DNA of 64,000 bases from Alphaproteobacteria bacterium (lineage in GTDB: Bacteria; Pseudomonadota; Alphaproteobacteria; Micavibrionales; Micavibrionaceae). The translations under genes were made by a program, and so were the position numbers. This document shows positions 24,201 through 32,470 of this stretch, piece after piece. The stretch's first letter is position 1; each line of letters begins with the position of its first letter. The notes under the pieces were generated by a model, which did no database searches, was not told the origin of the DNA, and worked only from the letters and a program-made list of their open reading frames with translations. The DNA is taken from NCBI GenBank assembly GCA_009995595.1, contig JAACPE010000001.1, positions 124,001 through 188,000 on the forward strand, in the 5' to 3' direction.

Positions 24201-24967
24201 GACACAAATTGTTCTTTTAAAATACGCTCTTCTAGGTTGTGGTCAGGGTCAAACAAAAGCGTGCAGCTCTTTGTGGCCATTTGTTCGATCTCAACACGCA
24301 CAACATCACGAATTTCTGTAGAATCTGCCGTGGCACTGACGGGACGTTTATCAGGATTAATAATATCAATTTTAATTTTTAAGTGCGCAGGCAATAATGC
24401 GCCGCGCCAACGCCGCGGACGAAATGCCGAAATAGGGGTAAGCGCAAGCACATTTCCTGATAGCGGGATAATAGGCCCATGCGCCGACAAATTATACGCC
24501 GTGCTTCCTGCGGGTGTTGCTACCAAAATCCCATCGCAGACAAGCTCGGGGATGCGTTCAATCCCATCAACAGCAATATTCAGTTTTGCGGCCTGGCGTG
24601 TTTCACGCAAAAGAGAGACTTCGTTAAACGCCAGCCCTTCATGGTTTGTTCCATGAATATCCGTGGCGATCATTTTGAGCGGATAAATATCAACTTTATG
24701 AGCCTGTGTAATACGGTCTTTTAAATTTTCGGGGCGAAAAGGGTTGAGCAAAAATCCAACAGATCCCACATTAATCCCATAAACAGGAAGACCTCTTTCA
24801 TACGTTGTGTGAATTGTTTCCAACATGGTGCCATCCCCGCCAATTGCCACCGCTATATCAGCATCTTCAATATCGTGATGCTGATAATGTTCAAGCAGGT
24901 CATTGAGCGCAAGCGTTGCCTCTTGCGTATCGGCGGCGTTAAAGCTAATTTTTGGCGGCTGGCTCAT
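24197..24967 (-). CDS. nadK: NAD kinase
   Basis: Phosphorylates NAD to NADP; 256 residues, the compact proteobacterial length. It has the GGDGTML motif (VAIGGDGTMLETIH, near residue 43), NVGSVGFLLNPF, the catalytic-domain FNEVSL and TPAGSTAYNLSAHGPI. It is read from the pyrE side; pyrE ends four bases upstream. Confidence 0.95.
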   Translation of the reverse strand: MSQPPKISFNAADTQEATLALNDLLEHYQHHDIEDADIAVAIGGDGTMLETIHTTYERGLPVYGINVGSVGFLLNPFRPENLKDRITQAHKVDIYPLKMIATDIHGTNHEGLAFNEVSLLRETRQAAKLNIAVDGIERIPELVCDGILVATPAGSTAYNLSAHGPIIPLSGNVLALTPISAFRPRRWRGALLPAHLKIKIDIINPDKRPVSATADSTEIRDVVRVEIEQMATKSCTLLFDPDHNLEERILKEQFVS

Positions 24968-24970
24968 GGT

Positions 24971-25654
24971 TTATGCAGATTGCTCTTTGGGTTTTAAATG
25001 CGCATTTTGCGCCTGCCATGTTTCTGGCTCATTTAAAAACAGCTCAACTGACTCGATCGTTTTAGCATCAAAGTAATCTTTCTCTTTGGCAACCTCCAAT
25101 ACATCCCACCAATTACAAAGGCAATGGAGATTCATGGAGAGTTCTTTCATGCGTTCCTCACTTTTTGCGAATGTACCGTAATGAAACACAACAAAGCTGT
25201 CCTTTACTTGCGCGCCTGCCTGACGCAGTGCAGTGACGAACGGCACTTTTGACCCGCCGTCACGTTGTAAGTCCTCAACCAAAAGCACATTTGGATTTGA
25301 GCCCTCTTCGAAATGCCCTTCAATTTGCCCCATACGCCCAAAGCCTTTTGGTTTTTTTCGCACATACAGCATTGGCAAATTCATCCGCTCTGCCAAAAAA
25401 GCGGCATAGGGAATGCCAGCAGTTTCCCCACCAGCAACATAGTCAATACCCAAATCTTTAAGCATCTCTGTCGCAAAGCCCATTAACTGAGAACGCTCTT
25501 TTGCGAACGCAATCGGGCGGCGGCAATCCACATAAACAGGGCCAATCGCGCCAGACGTATAAACAAAAGGCTGCACGGCGTTAAAGCCAACACATTTTGT
25601 ATTAATGAGTATTTCCGCGCTTTGACGGGCGATATCTTTTTTGTCCATGGTCAT
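24971..25654 (-). CDS. pyrE: Orotate phosphoribosyltransferase
   Basis: Makes OMP from orotate and PRPP; 227 residues. The PRPP-binding motif is VLLVEDLQRDGGSKV, and the GGETAGIPYAA loop and YVRKKPKGFGRMGQIEG catalytic-loop segment are also present. The start is ATG 25654, or 25648 two codons in. Adjacent to nadK on the minus strand and likely co-transcribed. Confidence 0.93.
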   Translation of the reverse strand: MTMDKKDIARQSAEILINTKCVGFNAVQPFVYTSGAIGPVYVDCRRPIAFAKERSQLMGFATEMLKDLGIDYVAGGETAGIPYAAFLAERMNLPMLYVRKKPKGFGRMGQIEGHFEEGSNPNVLLVEDLQRDGGSKVPFVTALRQAGAQVKDSFVVFHYGTFAKSEERMKELSMNLHCLCNWWDVLEVAKEKDYFDAKTIESVELFLNEPETWQAQNAHLKPKEQSA

Positions 25655-25688
25655 GTCCTTATTTTTATATATCTTCTTATATCAAATT

Positions 25689-26339
25689 TTACTGACTAAC
25701 CCAGAGAATTCTGCCCATCCAGACGACATCATTACTCGCAAGCTTAATGTTATGATGCGCGGGGTTCAGGGAATCAAGCTCAATACCGCTCGCGTTTTGG
25801 CGCACCAAATGTTTTGCCATCACTTCGCCGCTGGTTGTTTTAACCACGACGCGATCCCCGCGCTTAATTTTTGCGTGTGGCGATACGATAAGAACATCAT
25901 CTTTACGATAAAGTGGCTCCATTGAATCGCCCGTAATTTTTAGGGCATAGATTTTACTATCGCTGAGTTTATTGACTTGCGGAAATTGAACCTCGTCCCA
26001 ACTATCGCCTGCGGGATAACCATCTTCGTCAAAATATCCTTTTGCGCCCGCTTGGGCAAAGCCGATGACGGGGATGGTAAGGGTTTGTTCTTTATACGGC
26101 GCAGAAACATTGTCATCAACAAGTCCAATAAAATCAGACATCGTCGCGCCCGTAGCGGCCAAAATACGCGAGATACTCTCAGTAGACGGCCAGCGTGGTT
26201 TGCCATCAGGGCCAAAACGCTTGCTCTTGTTAAACGATGTCGGATCAAGCCCAGCCTGCTTGGCAAGGCCAGAGGCGCTATAGCCAAATAATGTGCCGAG
26301 GCGGTCAATCGCTTGCCAGATTTTATCATGCGTCAACAT
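25689..26339 (-). CDS. XRE/S24 (LexA-like) transcriptional repressor
   Basis: 216 residues. An N-terminal helix-turn-helix (GYSASGLAKQAGLDPTSFNKS) with the PRWPSTESISRILAATG segment is followed by an Ala-Gly site in GFAQAGAKG near residue 112. The S24 autoprotease domain follows, with the Ser of TGDSMEPLY and the Lys of GDRVVVKTT. Proteins of this shape are annotated as phage repressors but are also common as ordinary alphaproteobacterial chromosomal genes. It is divergent from the phage-derived locus at 26564, with GAACA-containing repeats between them, so it may control that locus. That link is inferred. Confidence 0.85.
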   Translation of the reverse strand: MLTHDKIWQAIDRLGTLFGYSASGLAKQAGLDPTSFNKSKRFGPDGKPRWPSTESISRILAATGATMSDFIGLVDDNVSAPYKEQTLTIPVIGFAQAGAKGYFDEDGYPAGDSWDEVQFPQVNKLSDSKIYALKITGDSMEPLYRKDDVLIVSPHAKIKRGDRVVVKTTSGEVMAKHLVRQNASGIELDSLNPAHHNIKLASNDVVWMGRILWVSQ

Positions 26340-26457
26340 TGTCTGTTTTCTTTCTGCTCTTGCTCATAAGTCTTTGTAATCATTGAATAGGATTAAACTC
26401 CCATTTTATCGCCGTAAAGTAAACCAAAATAAATAGGAAAATATTCTTAAATTTATC

Positions 26458-26514
26458 TTGACATGAGAACATAATCCTATCATAAGTAAGAACATAAAGC
26501 GAACAAATGTGTTC
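26458..26514 (+). promoter_or_regulatory. Promoter and GAACA repeat operators at the left end of the phage-derived cluster
   Basis: A TTGACA -35 (26458-26463) is followed by TCATAA at 26480-26485 (16-base spacing, weak -10). GAACA half-sites occur at 26467, 26490 and 26501, spaced 23 and 11 bases. The last forms an inverted repeat GAACA-N4-TGTTC at 26501-26514. Helical spacing and position between repressor and structural genes suggest an operator. Confidence 0.5.
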
Positions 26515-26563
26515 AAAAACAGGAAAAAAGATAAAAACGAAATAAAAAGAAAGAACAAACGCC

Positions 26564-27046
26564 ATGCCTTCCGATAAATATAAAACACCAAAAACCAGCA
26601 ATGATCGTGACTATGTACTGTTTTCAGACGCGGTCGAGGCGTGGTTTTGGTTTATTCAGGCGCAAGAGGCCAAAAACGAAGGGGCGCGCTTTACAGCAGG
26701 GCAATCGTTAAACCCGCGCCCATGTGAGCCGACGGATATTTTAAAGATCCTTGATACGCTCTATCGTAATCGTCGCCTTATGCGCGAGCATTTGTTGGTC
26801 TTGCGTCATTATGGCCGCCGCCAACTCGCCCCCGATGCGCGGCGTGTGAAGGAGATGCGGGCGCATTCCCTTTGGGCCGAAGCGATGGATCGGATAGAGC
26901 CTATTTTAATTCGAAAAGGCATCGTAAAAGAACAAGCATTTTTAAAACTGCCCGAAAAAATAGAACAAAAAAAACTGACTTGTCCTCATCCGAATAAATA
27001 TTGGGTGCACGGCGCCGTTGTCCATCAGGGGCGTTTGTCATGTTAA
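26564..27046 (+). CDS. Phage-cluster protein of unknown function
   Basis: 160 residues, basic, mostly helical, no membrane segment. The centre (DILKILDTLYRNRRLMREHLLVLRHYGRRQLAPD) has many Arg residues and could bind nucleic acid. The tail has one HPNKYWVHG stretch. Not recognised. It is the first gene after the promoter at 26458 and overlaps the next gene by seven bases. Confidence 0.6.
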   Translation: MPSDKYKTPKTSNDRDYVLFSDAVEAWFWFIQAQEAKNEGARFTAGQSLNPRPCEPTDILKILDTLYRNRRLMREHLLVLRHYGRRQLAPDARRVKEMRAHSLWAEAMDRIEPILIRKGIVKEQAFLKLPEKIEQKKLTCPHPNKYWVHGAVVHQGRLSC

Positions 27047-27498
27047 AAACAGGTGAATTAAACACAGATGAGCGCCCTAACGTCGCGCAAGACGCATGGG
27101 TGGTTTTTAGCGGTGAGACGGATATACCGTGGCTTAAGATATTAAAACCCGGTTTTCGTCATTGCTTTGTTTTGATTAATGACGGGGTACGCTGGATGAG
27201 TATTGATCCGCTGTCATCTTATACAGAGGTGCTAATTTATCATCACATTACGCCGTGCTTTGACTTGCCGCATTGGTTGCAAGGGCGCGGTTATAAAGTG
27301 ATGAAAACTAACATTACCCGCGATCATAAAAAGGCCGCGCCCGTTATGATTTTTTCATGCGTGGAGGCGATTAAACGCCTTTTAGGTATCCACAAGCATT
27401 TTGTTTTTACGCCTCATCAGCTTTATCAGTTTTTAAAATCAAACACAAAAACACACAACACTATACCACAACAAAATAAGGAGATTTCCTATGGGTAG
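27040..27498 (+). CDS. Phage-cluster protein of unknown function
   Basis: 152 residues from ATG 27040 (overlapping the previous stop). The segment GFRHCFVLINDGVRWMSIDPLSS pairs Cys and His with an Asp further on, and a second Cys-containing helix is FSCVEAIKRLLGIHKHFVFTPHQLY. This layout resembles a small cysteine-peptidase-like fold, but I cannot assign a family. The next gene overlaps its 3' end by eight bases. Confidence 0.6.
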   Translation: MLKTGELNTDERPNVAQDAWVVFSGETDIPWLKILKPGFRHCFVLINDGVRWMSIDPLSSYTEVLIYHHITPCFDLPHWLQGRGYKVMKTNITRDHKKAAPVMIFSCVEAIKRLLGIHKHFVFTPHQLYQFLKSNTKTHNTIPQQNKEISYG

Positions 27499-27736
27499 TT
27501 TAACCAAACGGCCAAAAGTACCAACTGCGCCGCAGCCTGTCGTGATAGCGCCAAGTGTCCAAGCGCCCGTTGATACGGGGCTAAGTGAAGATGACGAGCG
27601 CGCCCAAGTTCGCCAAGAAAGTTTGCTACGCCGCTCACGCGGACGCTTAGGCACTGTGTTCACTGGCTTTCAAGGGCTGCTCTCTGAGGTGAGTACAGCA
27701 GATACAACGGCGCGTAAAACGCTACTAGGAGAATAA
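27491..27736 (+). CDS. Small protein upstream of portal
   Basis: 81 residues: a Pro-rich N-terminus, then RQESLLRRSRGRLGTVFTGFQGLL and a C-terminal ARKTLLGE. Short proteins with this Arg-rich core and a KTLLGE-type ending are familiar just before portal genes in podovirus-like prophages of this class. The function is unknown. A good AAGGAG ribosome site precedes it. Confidence 0.65.
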   Translation: MGSLTKRPKVPTAPQPVVIAPSVQAPVDTGLSEDDERAQVRQESLLRRSRGRLGTVFTGFQGLLSEVSTADTTARKTLLGE

Positions 27737-27737
27737 A

Positions 27738-29267
27738 ATGGAATTAGCAAACAATAAAAACGAAACCGCCGATCTAACGCGTTTTATTCGTGGTTTTGAA
27801 ACGGCGAGAAATCATCGCATGAATTGGGAAAGTCATTGGCAAGAGTGTTATGATTTTGCCTTGCCACAACGCGGTACAATTACGCGTTCATTTATCCCAG
27901 GTGGCAAACGTATTAATAGCCTTTACGATGCCACGGCGATGGATAGCGTCGATCAGCTCGCCGCTAGCTTGCTTGGTCATTTAACGCCGCCATGGTCACA
28001 GTGGTTTGGATTTAAACCAGGACCAGATTTAAATGAAGCAGAGGCACAAGCGATTGCGCCACTGCTTGAAAAAGCGGCCAAAACAATTCAGGCGCATTTT
28101 GATCGCTCTAACTTTGCGGTTGAAATTCATCAATGCTTTTTAGATTTAGCAGTGGGCGGAACATCCACTCTTTATTTTGAAGAAACGGCGCCAGGGTCAG
28201 ATTCTGCCTTTAAATTTTCTGCTGTCCCTTTAAGTGATATTGTTTTGGAAGAGGGCGAGCATGGTTTTTTGGATACATCCTATCGCCAGCTTTCGCTCAA
28301 TTTATCTAAGCTTTTTGTGCGTTATCCTGATGCGGAATTACCGCTTTCAATTTTACGACAAGGGGATCAAAACCCTGATCATAAATTTGATGTGCTGGAG
28401 GGGGTTATACCAAATAAAGGGGTGTATGAATTTATCGCGGTTTTCGCTGATGATGCAAACCCTGTTTTATTAAAACGTGGTCGTTTTGATACCTCACCTG
28501 CTATCTCTTTTCGCTAGACAAAATCACCGGGGGAAGTGTATGGCAGATCGCCTGTGATGAAGGCTCTCCCTGATATTAAAACAGCGAACAAAGTCGTGGA
28601 GCTTATTTTGAAAAATGCATCAATTGCGGTCACAGGCATTTGGCAAGCGGATGACGATGGGGTTTTAAATCCCGCCAATATTGAGCTTGTTCCAGGCGCC
28701 ATTATCCCCAAAGCTGTTGGCTCGCAAGGCCTGAAGCCGCTAGAGATGCCGGGGCGCTTTGATGTATCTGAATTAATCCTTAGTGATCTTCGCAGCCGCA
28801 TTAAACATGCGCTCTTAACCGATAAGCTTGGGGCAGTAAATGGCACGCGTATGAGCGCAACAGAAGTATTGGAGCGCGCCAATGAAATGGCGATGTTACT
28901 TGGTGCAACCTATGGGCGTTTACAATCAGAACTTTTAACGCCGCTGGTCAAGCGTGCGTTTACAATCCTTAAACGCCGCGGCGAAATTCCCGATATGATG
29001 TTAGATGGGCGCACAATTGCGCTTGAATATCGCTCACCCCTTGCACGGGCGCAGGCGCAAAAGGGTATTCAAAACACACTCACATGGATTGAAACAGTTT
29101 TATCCATGGGCGGGCAAGCGGCAGAGAGCGTTGATAAAGCCCGCGCGGCGCAGTATATCGGCGAAGCCCTTGGCGTGCCGAGTGATTTGATTAAACGTCA
29201 AATGGATACACCTCGTATTTCTTTGCCAATTGCAAATTTAGAAGAGGGAGCAACCGCAAATGTTTAA
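27738..29267 (+). pseudogene. Head-tail connector (portal) protein gene interrupted by an in-frame amber codon
   Basis: Two pieces in the same frame, 27738-28517 (259 residues) and from 28518 on, are separated only by TAG at 28515-28517. Joined, they make about 508 residues, near the size of T7-type portals. N-terminal marks: RNHRMNWESHWQECYDFALP, LYDATAMDSVDQLAASLLGHLTPPW. After the stop: TKSPGEVYGRSPVMKALPDIK, the portal block normally preceded by an Arg-Trp. TAG stands where that Trp (TGG) is expected, so one G-to-A change explains it. A GTG at 28536 and an ATG at 28557 could restart the second piece. It may be decay, a sequencing error or readthrough. Confidence 0.85.
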
Positions 29268-29541
29268 CCACTTATTTGATAAAACCCCTCACGCTTTTGG
29301 TGAGTCAGAAATAGTTTACACCAATCCCGCCTTGAATATAGAGCAAAAAGAGATGGAGCGAGTTTTCACGCGCCTATTTCATACCGAGGATGGAAAAAAA
29401 GCATTGGCGTATTTGCAAGTCATGACATTTCAACGCGCTCATGGCCCGATGGCAAGTGATGAGCAATTGCGCTACGCCGAAGGACAGCGCTCATTGGTTG
29501 CAACAATATTGCGGATGATTGACCGCGGCAAAGCTGGTTAA
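29260..29541 (+). CDS. Bbp19-like phage protein
   Basis: 93 residues. The core FTRLFHTEDGKKALAYLQVMTF and RYAEGQRSLVATILRMI resembles the Bbp19 family of small phage structural proteins found between portal and scaffold genes. It overlaps the portal stop by eight bases. Confidence 0.65.
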   Translation: MFNHLFDKTPHAFGESEIVYTNPALNIEQKEMERVFTRLFHTEDGKKALAYLQVMTFQRAHGPMASDEQLRYAEGQRSLVATILRMIDRGKAG

Positions 29542-29594
29542 GGCTGTTTATCAAAAGTTTATGAATACTTCATTTCTTAAAAAGGAGAAAAAAA

Positions 29595-30269
29595 ATGAAT
29601 ACAACTCAAACCTCAACACCAAACATGCAAAATGAAACATTGTTGGATAATGATATCCCTGCAAAATTCAAAGATCCGCAAACAGGTGCGGTAAAGATGG
29701 ATGCACTTGCAAAATCGTATAAGGAATTAGAAGCCAAGTTATCAAGCCTACCAAAATTGCCAAAAACGCCGGATGAATATGACGTGAAATGCGATCATGG
29801 TCTGTTTACTTCAGATGACGAAATCAATAAACGCCTTTATGAAAAGGGTTTTACGAATGACCAAGTGCAAATGGTTTATGATTTGGCCGCCGAAGTGATG
29901 GTGCCGATGATTGTGAATATGGCGGGTGATTTTCAAGCAGACCGCGAAGTTGAAAAATTGATTGAGCATTTTGGCGGCGTTGATAAATGGCAAGAAATGG
30001 CGCGTCAGCTTTTGGCGTTTGGTCAGAAAAATCTGCCTGCTGATGTTCTTGATACACTCTCAAGCTCATATGATGAGGTGCTTGCGCTTTATCGTATGAT
30101 GAATAATCAAGAGCCGATGATTGGTGTAAAATCAAGTGATAGTGCAGGCGGCGATCAAGGGCTTGATTTGCAAACCATGATGCGTGATCCAAAATATTGG
30201 CGTGAAAAAGATCCGTCTTTTGTTGCAAAAGTAACCGAAGGGTTTCAGCGTCTTTATACGGATAAATAA
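29595..30269 (+). CDS. Capsid assembly scaffolding protein (probable)
   Basis: 224 residues, acidic, predicted largely helical and without a signal. The N-terminus has DIPAKFKDPQTGAVKMDALAKSY followed by PKTPDEYDV, a pattern common in phage scaffold proteins of this class. The middle is helical (FTNDQVQMVYDLAAEVM) and the C-terminus basic. Place between portal and capsid fits T7 gp9. AAAGGAG ribosome site at about 29581. A terminator follows directly. Confidence 0.7.
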   Translation: MNTTQTSTPNMQNETLLDNDIPAKFKDPQTGAVKMDALAKSYKELEAKLSSLPKLPKTPDEYDVKCDHGLFTSDDEINKRLYEKGFTNDQVQMVYDLAAEVMVPMIVNMAGDFQADREVEKLIEHFGGVDKWQEMARQLLAFGQKNLPADVLDTLSSSYDEVLALYRMMNNQEPMIGVKSSDSAGGDQGLDLQTMMRDPKYWREKDPSFVAKVTEGFQRLYTDK

Positions 30270-30290
30270 TTTATACGTTTTAGAAAAGAA

Positions 30291-30320
30291 AAAAGCCCCA
30301 TTATGTGTGGGGCTTTTTTT
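30291..30320. terminator. Bidirectional terminator between scaffold and PilZ genes
   Basis: AAAAGCCCC (30291-30299) pairs with GGGGCTTTT (30309-30317), loop of nine, with T tracts on both strands. It serves the scaffold gene on the plus strand and the PilZ gene on the minus strand. Confidence 0.85.
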
Positions 30321-30337
30321 AATTTGTGTTTTTTAAA

Positions 30338-30742
30338 CTAGGCCTGTGAGTTAGCGAATTCTTGTGTCACGTAATCATCCATGACTTTTTTAAACGCTTG
30401 TTCTACATCGCGCGTTAAGGGTGCGAATTGAACAGCGAATTTATCTTGGGCACGGCGAAGGATTTTACCTTTGTGCTTAATATCCATGATTTTTTCGGCA
30501 AGTTTGAACTTTAGTGTGATTTCTTTTTCTTGGTTTTCTTCTAATGAGAAGTGCTCAAGACCTGTCATTAGAGCGCCACCTTGGCTCCAGTTTTTAACAG
30601 GATAGATTTTACCATCGATAATACCAACACAGCTATCCATGGCGCGGCGCGGATGGCTTCGCATATTATGTCGGTCGTCGTTACTTGCGCTTATACGCAT
30701 TGAGTCTAAAATTGTTGAAAGCATGGTGTTCCCCGTAGTCAT
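30338..30742 (-). CDS. PilZ domain protein
   Basis: 134 residues. The PilZ c-di-GMP motifs are visible: an Arg-rich box RSHPRRAM near residue 28 and NWSQGGALM near residue 53, followed by beta-strand segments (EKEITLKFKL, HKGKILRRAQDKFAVQF). It is soluble. It lies antisense between scaffold and capsid genes of the phage cluster, the only minus-strand gene there. Start 30742 is used; 30724 is possible. It could be a cargo gene or a host gene captured by the element. Binding of c-di-GMP is inferred from motifs. Confidence 0.8.
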   Translation of the reverse strand: MTTGNTMLSTILDSMRISASNDDRHNMRSHPRRAMDSCVGIIDGKIYPVKNWSQGGALMTGLEHFSLEENQEKEITLKFKLAEKIMDIKHKGKILRRAQDKFAVQFAPLTRDVEQAFKKVMDDYVTQEFANSQA

Positions 30743-30835
30743 TAATGTAAATTTTGCATATCTGGTATGCGTTTTAATAAAAATAACAATACAACATCAT
30801 AATATGAAAATAAAGAAAAAAAGTAATAATATTAC

Positions 30836-30864
30836 TTGACTTTATAGGAATATTTTCTTATATT
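30836..30864 (+). promoter_or_regulatory. Strong promoter for the capsid transcript
   Basis: TTGACT (30836-30841), a 17-base spacer and TATATT (30859-30864). It lies in an AT-rich block downstream of the terminator, so capsid and later genes probably have their own start. Confidence 0.65.
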
Positions 30865-31121
30865 GATAATATCAACGCTATATTTGTATCTATTTCGCAA
30901 GGATACAGGCGTTCGTTACAATAATCTCAAATAATATTAAGATTTTGTCATGGTTTGTGGATAACGGATTTTATGAAAAATTTCGCCCCATAATCATGCC
31001 AACGAGGCTCAAACGAGCCGCTTTGATAAGGATTTTTACGAATCATATCAAGCGAGAACTCGCGTTTGCGTTTTGCCCTCTTATCAAAATAATTACAACT
31101 TTAACGAGAAAGGGAAATGGT
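30865..31121 (+). promoter_or_regulatory. Structured capsid mRNA leader with a DnaA box
   Basis: A ~250-base leader precedes capsid. It holds a perfect DnaA box in reverse (TGTGGATAA, 30956-30964). It also has a GGCTC/GAGCC hairpin near 31010, and TTTGATAAG (31022-31030) with its complement CTTATCAAA (31080-31088), which encloses a GCGAG/CTCGC hairpin. The frame is open from 30945 but has no convincing coding start before 31122. Confidence 0.45.
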
Positions 31122-31955
31122 ATGTCTACAACCATTGATCAAGCTTTTATTAAACAATTCGAGCGAGAAGTCCACGAAGCCTATCAGCGTCAAGGATCAA
31201 AGCTCAGAAATACTGTCCGTGTTATAAACCAAGTAAAAGGCGCATCAACCGTCTTTCAAAAAGTGGGTAAAGGCACTGCCTCTACGAAGTCTACCCATGG
31301 CATGGTGCCGATTATGAATCTTGAACATTCCAATGTTGAATGTGTCCTTCAAGATTTTTATGCAGGTGACTGGATTGACCGTCTGGATGAACTCAAAACC
31401 AATATCGATGAACGTCAAGTGATTGCGAGCGCTGGGGCGAATGCACTGGGTCGTAAAACGGATGAGATGATCATTGATGCTCTTGCCAACGCATCTGCCA
31501 ATATAATCGGCGATTCAAATGTGGGTTTGACCAAAGACAAAGTGCTTGAGGCCTTTGAAACTTTTGGTGAACTTGATGTGCCTGATGATGGTCAGCGCTT
31601 TGCAGCGATTGGCTGGAAACAGTGGAGCGACTTGCTCAAAATCGAAGAATTCGTGAACGCGAATTATATCGGTGACGGGCCGCTTCCTTATACGTCAACG
31701 ACACAGGCTAAAATGTGGCTAGGTACGATTTGGATTCCACATTCAGGGCTACCTGTTGATGGGAATGATGTGCGTTCTTGCTATTTCTATCACAAAACGG
31801 CGATTGGTCATGCGGTGGGCTCTGATGTTCAAACGGATGTGAGCTGGCACGGTGATCGCGCGGCGCATTTTGTGAACAACATGATGTCGCAAGGGGCGTG
31901 TCTAGTCGATGATTCAGGTGTTGTTGTCATTAACTGTGACGAAACACCTGACTAA
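31122..31955 (+). CDS. Major capsid protein
   Basis: 277 residues. The N-terminus MSTTIDQAFIKQFEREVHEAYQRQGSKLRNTVR and the following KGASTVFQKVGKGTA, WIDRLDE and IASAGANALGRKTDEMIIDAL are typical of the phage capsid family found in podoviruses of alphaproteobacteria (HK97-like fold, T7-like position). I chose ATG 31122, preceded by AAAGGGAAA, rather than the open upstream frame. It follows its own promoter and leader. Confidence 0.85.
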   Translation: MSTTIDQAFIKQFEREVHEAYQRQGSKLRNTVRVINQVKGASTVFQKVGKGTASTKSTHGMVPIMNLEHSNVECVLQDFYAGDWIDRLDELKTNIDERQVIASAGANALGRKTDEMIIDALANASANIIGDSNVGLTKDKVLEAFETFGELDVPDDGQRFAAIGWKQWSDLLKIEEFVNANYIGDGPLPYTSTTQAKMWLGTIWIPHSGLPVDGNDVRSCYFYHKTAIGHAVGSDVQTDVSWHGDRAAHFVNNMMSQGACLVDDSGVVVINCDETPD

Positions 31956-31992
31956 TCAATTTCTATAGAGTTTTATATAAAGGATATCGACC

Positions 31993-32232
31993 ATGAGTTT
32001 GACACTTTCAGACCTAAGCGTTTTGGCATACGCCAACAACTTTACCCTGTGGCATTATAAAACCGAAGACAGCGCAGTTACTGGCGCCAATTACTTTGGT
32101 TTGGCCGCAGATATGATGAATGAGGGTGACCTCATCATCGCAAATATTGATACAGATGGCAGCCCATCGACACAATTTTACATTGTGACGAATGCGGCAA
32201 GCGGCAATGTATCCGTCGCGCTTTACGCTTAA
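31993..32232 (+). CDS. Small virion-associated protein (probable)
   Basis: 79 residues: LSVLAYANNFTLWHYKTED, then YFGLAADMMNEGDLIIANI and a beta-rich end (FYIVTNAASGNVSVALYA). Small proteins with the YF..AADM...GD pattern follow capsid genes in many tailed phages and may decorate the head. AAAGGA ribosome site. Confidence 0.65.
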   Translation: MSLTLSDLSVLAYANNFTLWHYKTEDSAVTGANYFGLAADMMNEGDLIIANIDTDGSPSTQFYIVTNAASGNVSVALYA

Positions 32233-32470
32233 TTCCTCCCACGTAAACGCGGCGGCTTAAAAGCTAGAGCGCGTTATTGGCGACAATAACTGCATAAAGA
32301 AAAGCGCTGTCCGTTCCTGATATCGCCCCTGATGTCATAGGGCGCGCATGCTCGCTTATGCCGGCTTTTAAAAGACCCGTATCAATTGGCTGTTCTCCCT
32401 CGCCCGTCAAAGGGCGGGGGAGAATAGTTTTATCCCTAAAAAAAATAATTTTACAAAAAGGAATATTAAA
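32233..32470. other. Intergenic stretch with an antisense protein-like remnant
   Basis: No plus-strand gene is visible. Read on the minus strand from about 32405 down to the TAG near 32270, one frame encodes a protein-like stretch including DTGLLKAGISEHARPMTS and then DSAFLYAVIVANNAL before a stop. There is no proper start codon at its head, so it may be a gene remnant. Confidence 0.35.
32393..32431 (+). terminator. Large GC-rich hairpin before tail tube gene
   Basis: TTCTCCCTCGCCC (32393-32405) pairs over 13 bp with GGGCGGGGGAGAA (32412-32424), with one G-U and a six-base loop, followed by TAGTTTTA. The T tract is weak, so it may act as an RNA stabiliser or processing site instead. Confidence 0.5.

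Noticed and set aside
25689-26339. Calling the S24 repressor a certain prophage gene and the left end of the element
   Set aside because: Closely similar proteins occur as ordinary chromosomal genes in alphaproteobacteria, so I kept it outside the element and mention the link as inference.
30945-31121. An N-terminal extension of the capsid protein (open frame from 30945)
   Set aside because: The extension is basic and non-phage-like, overlaps hairpins and a DnaA box, and ATG 31122 has a good ribosome site and the normal capsid start.
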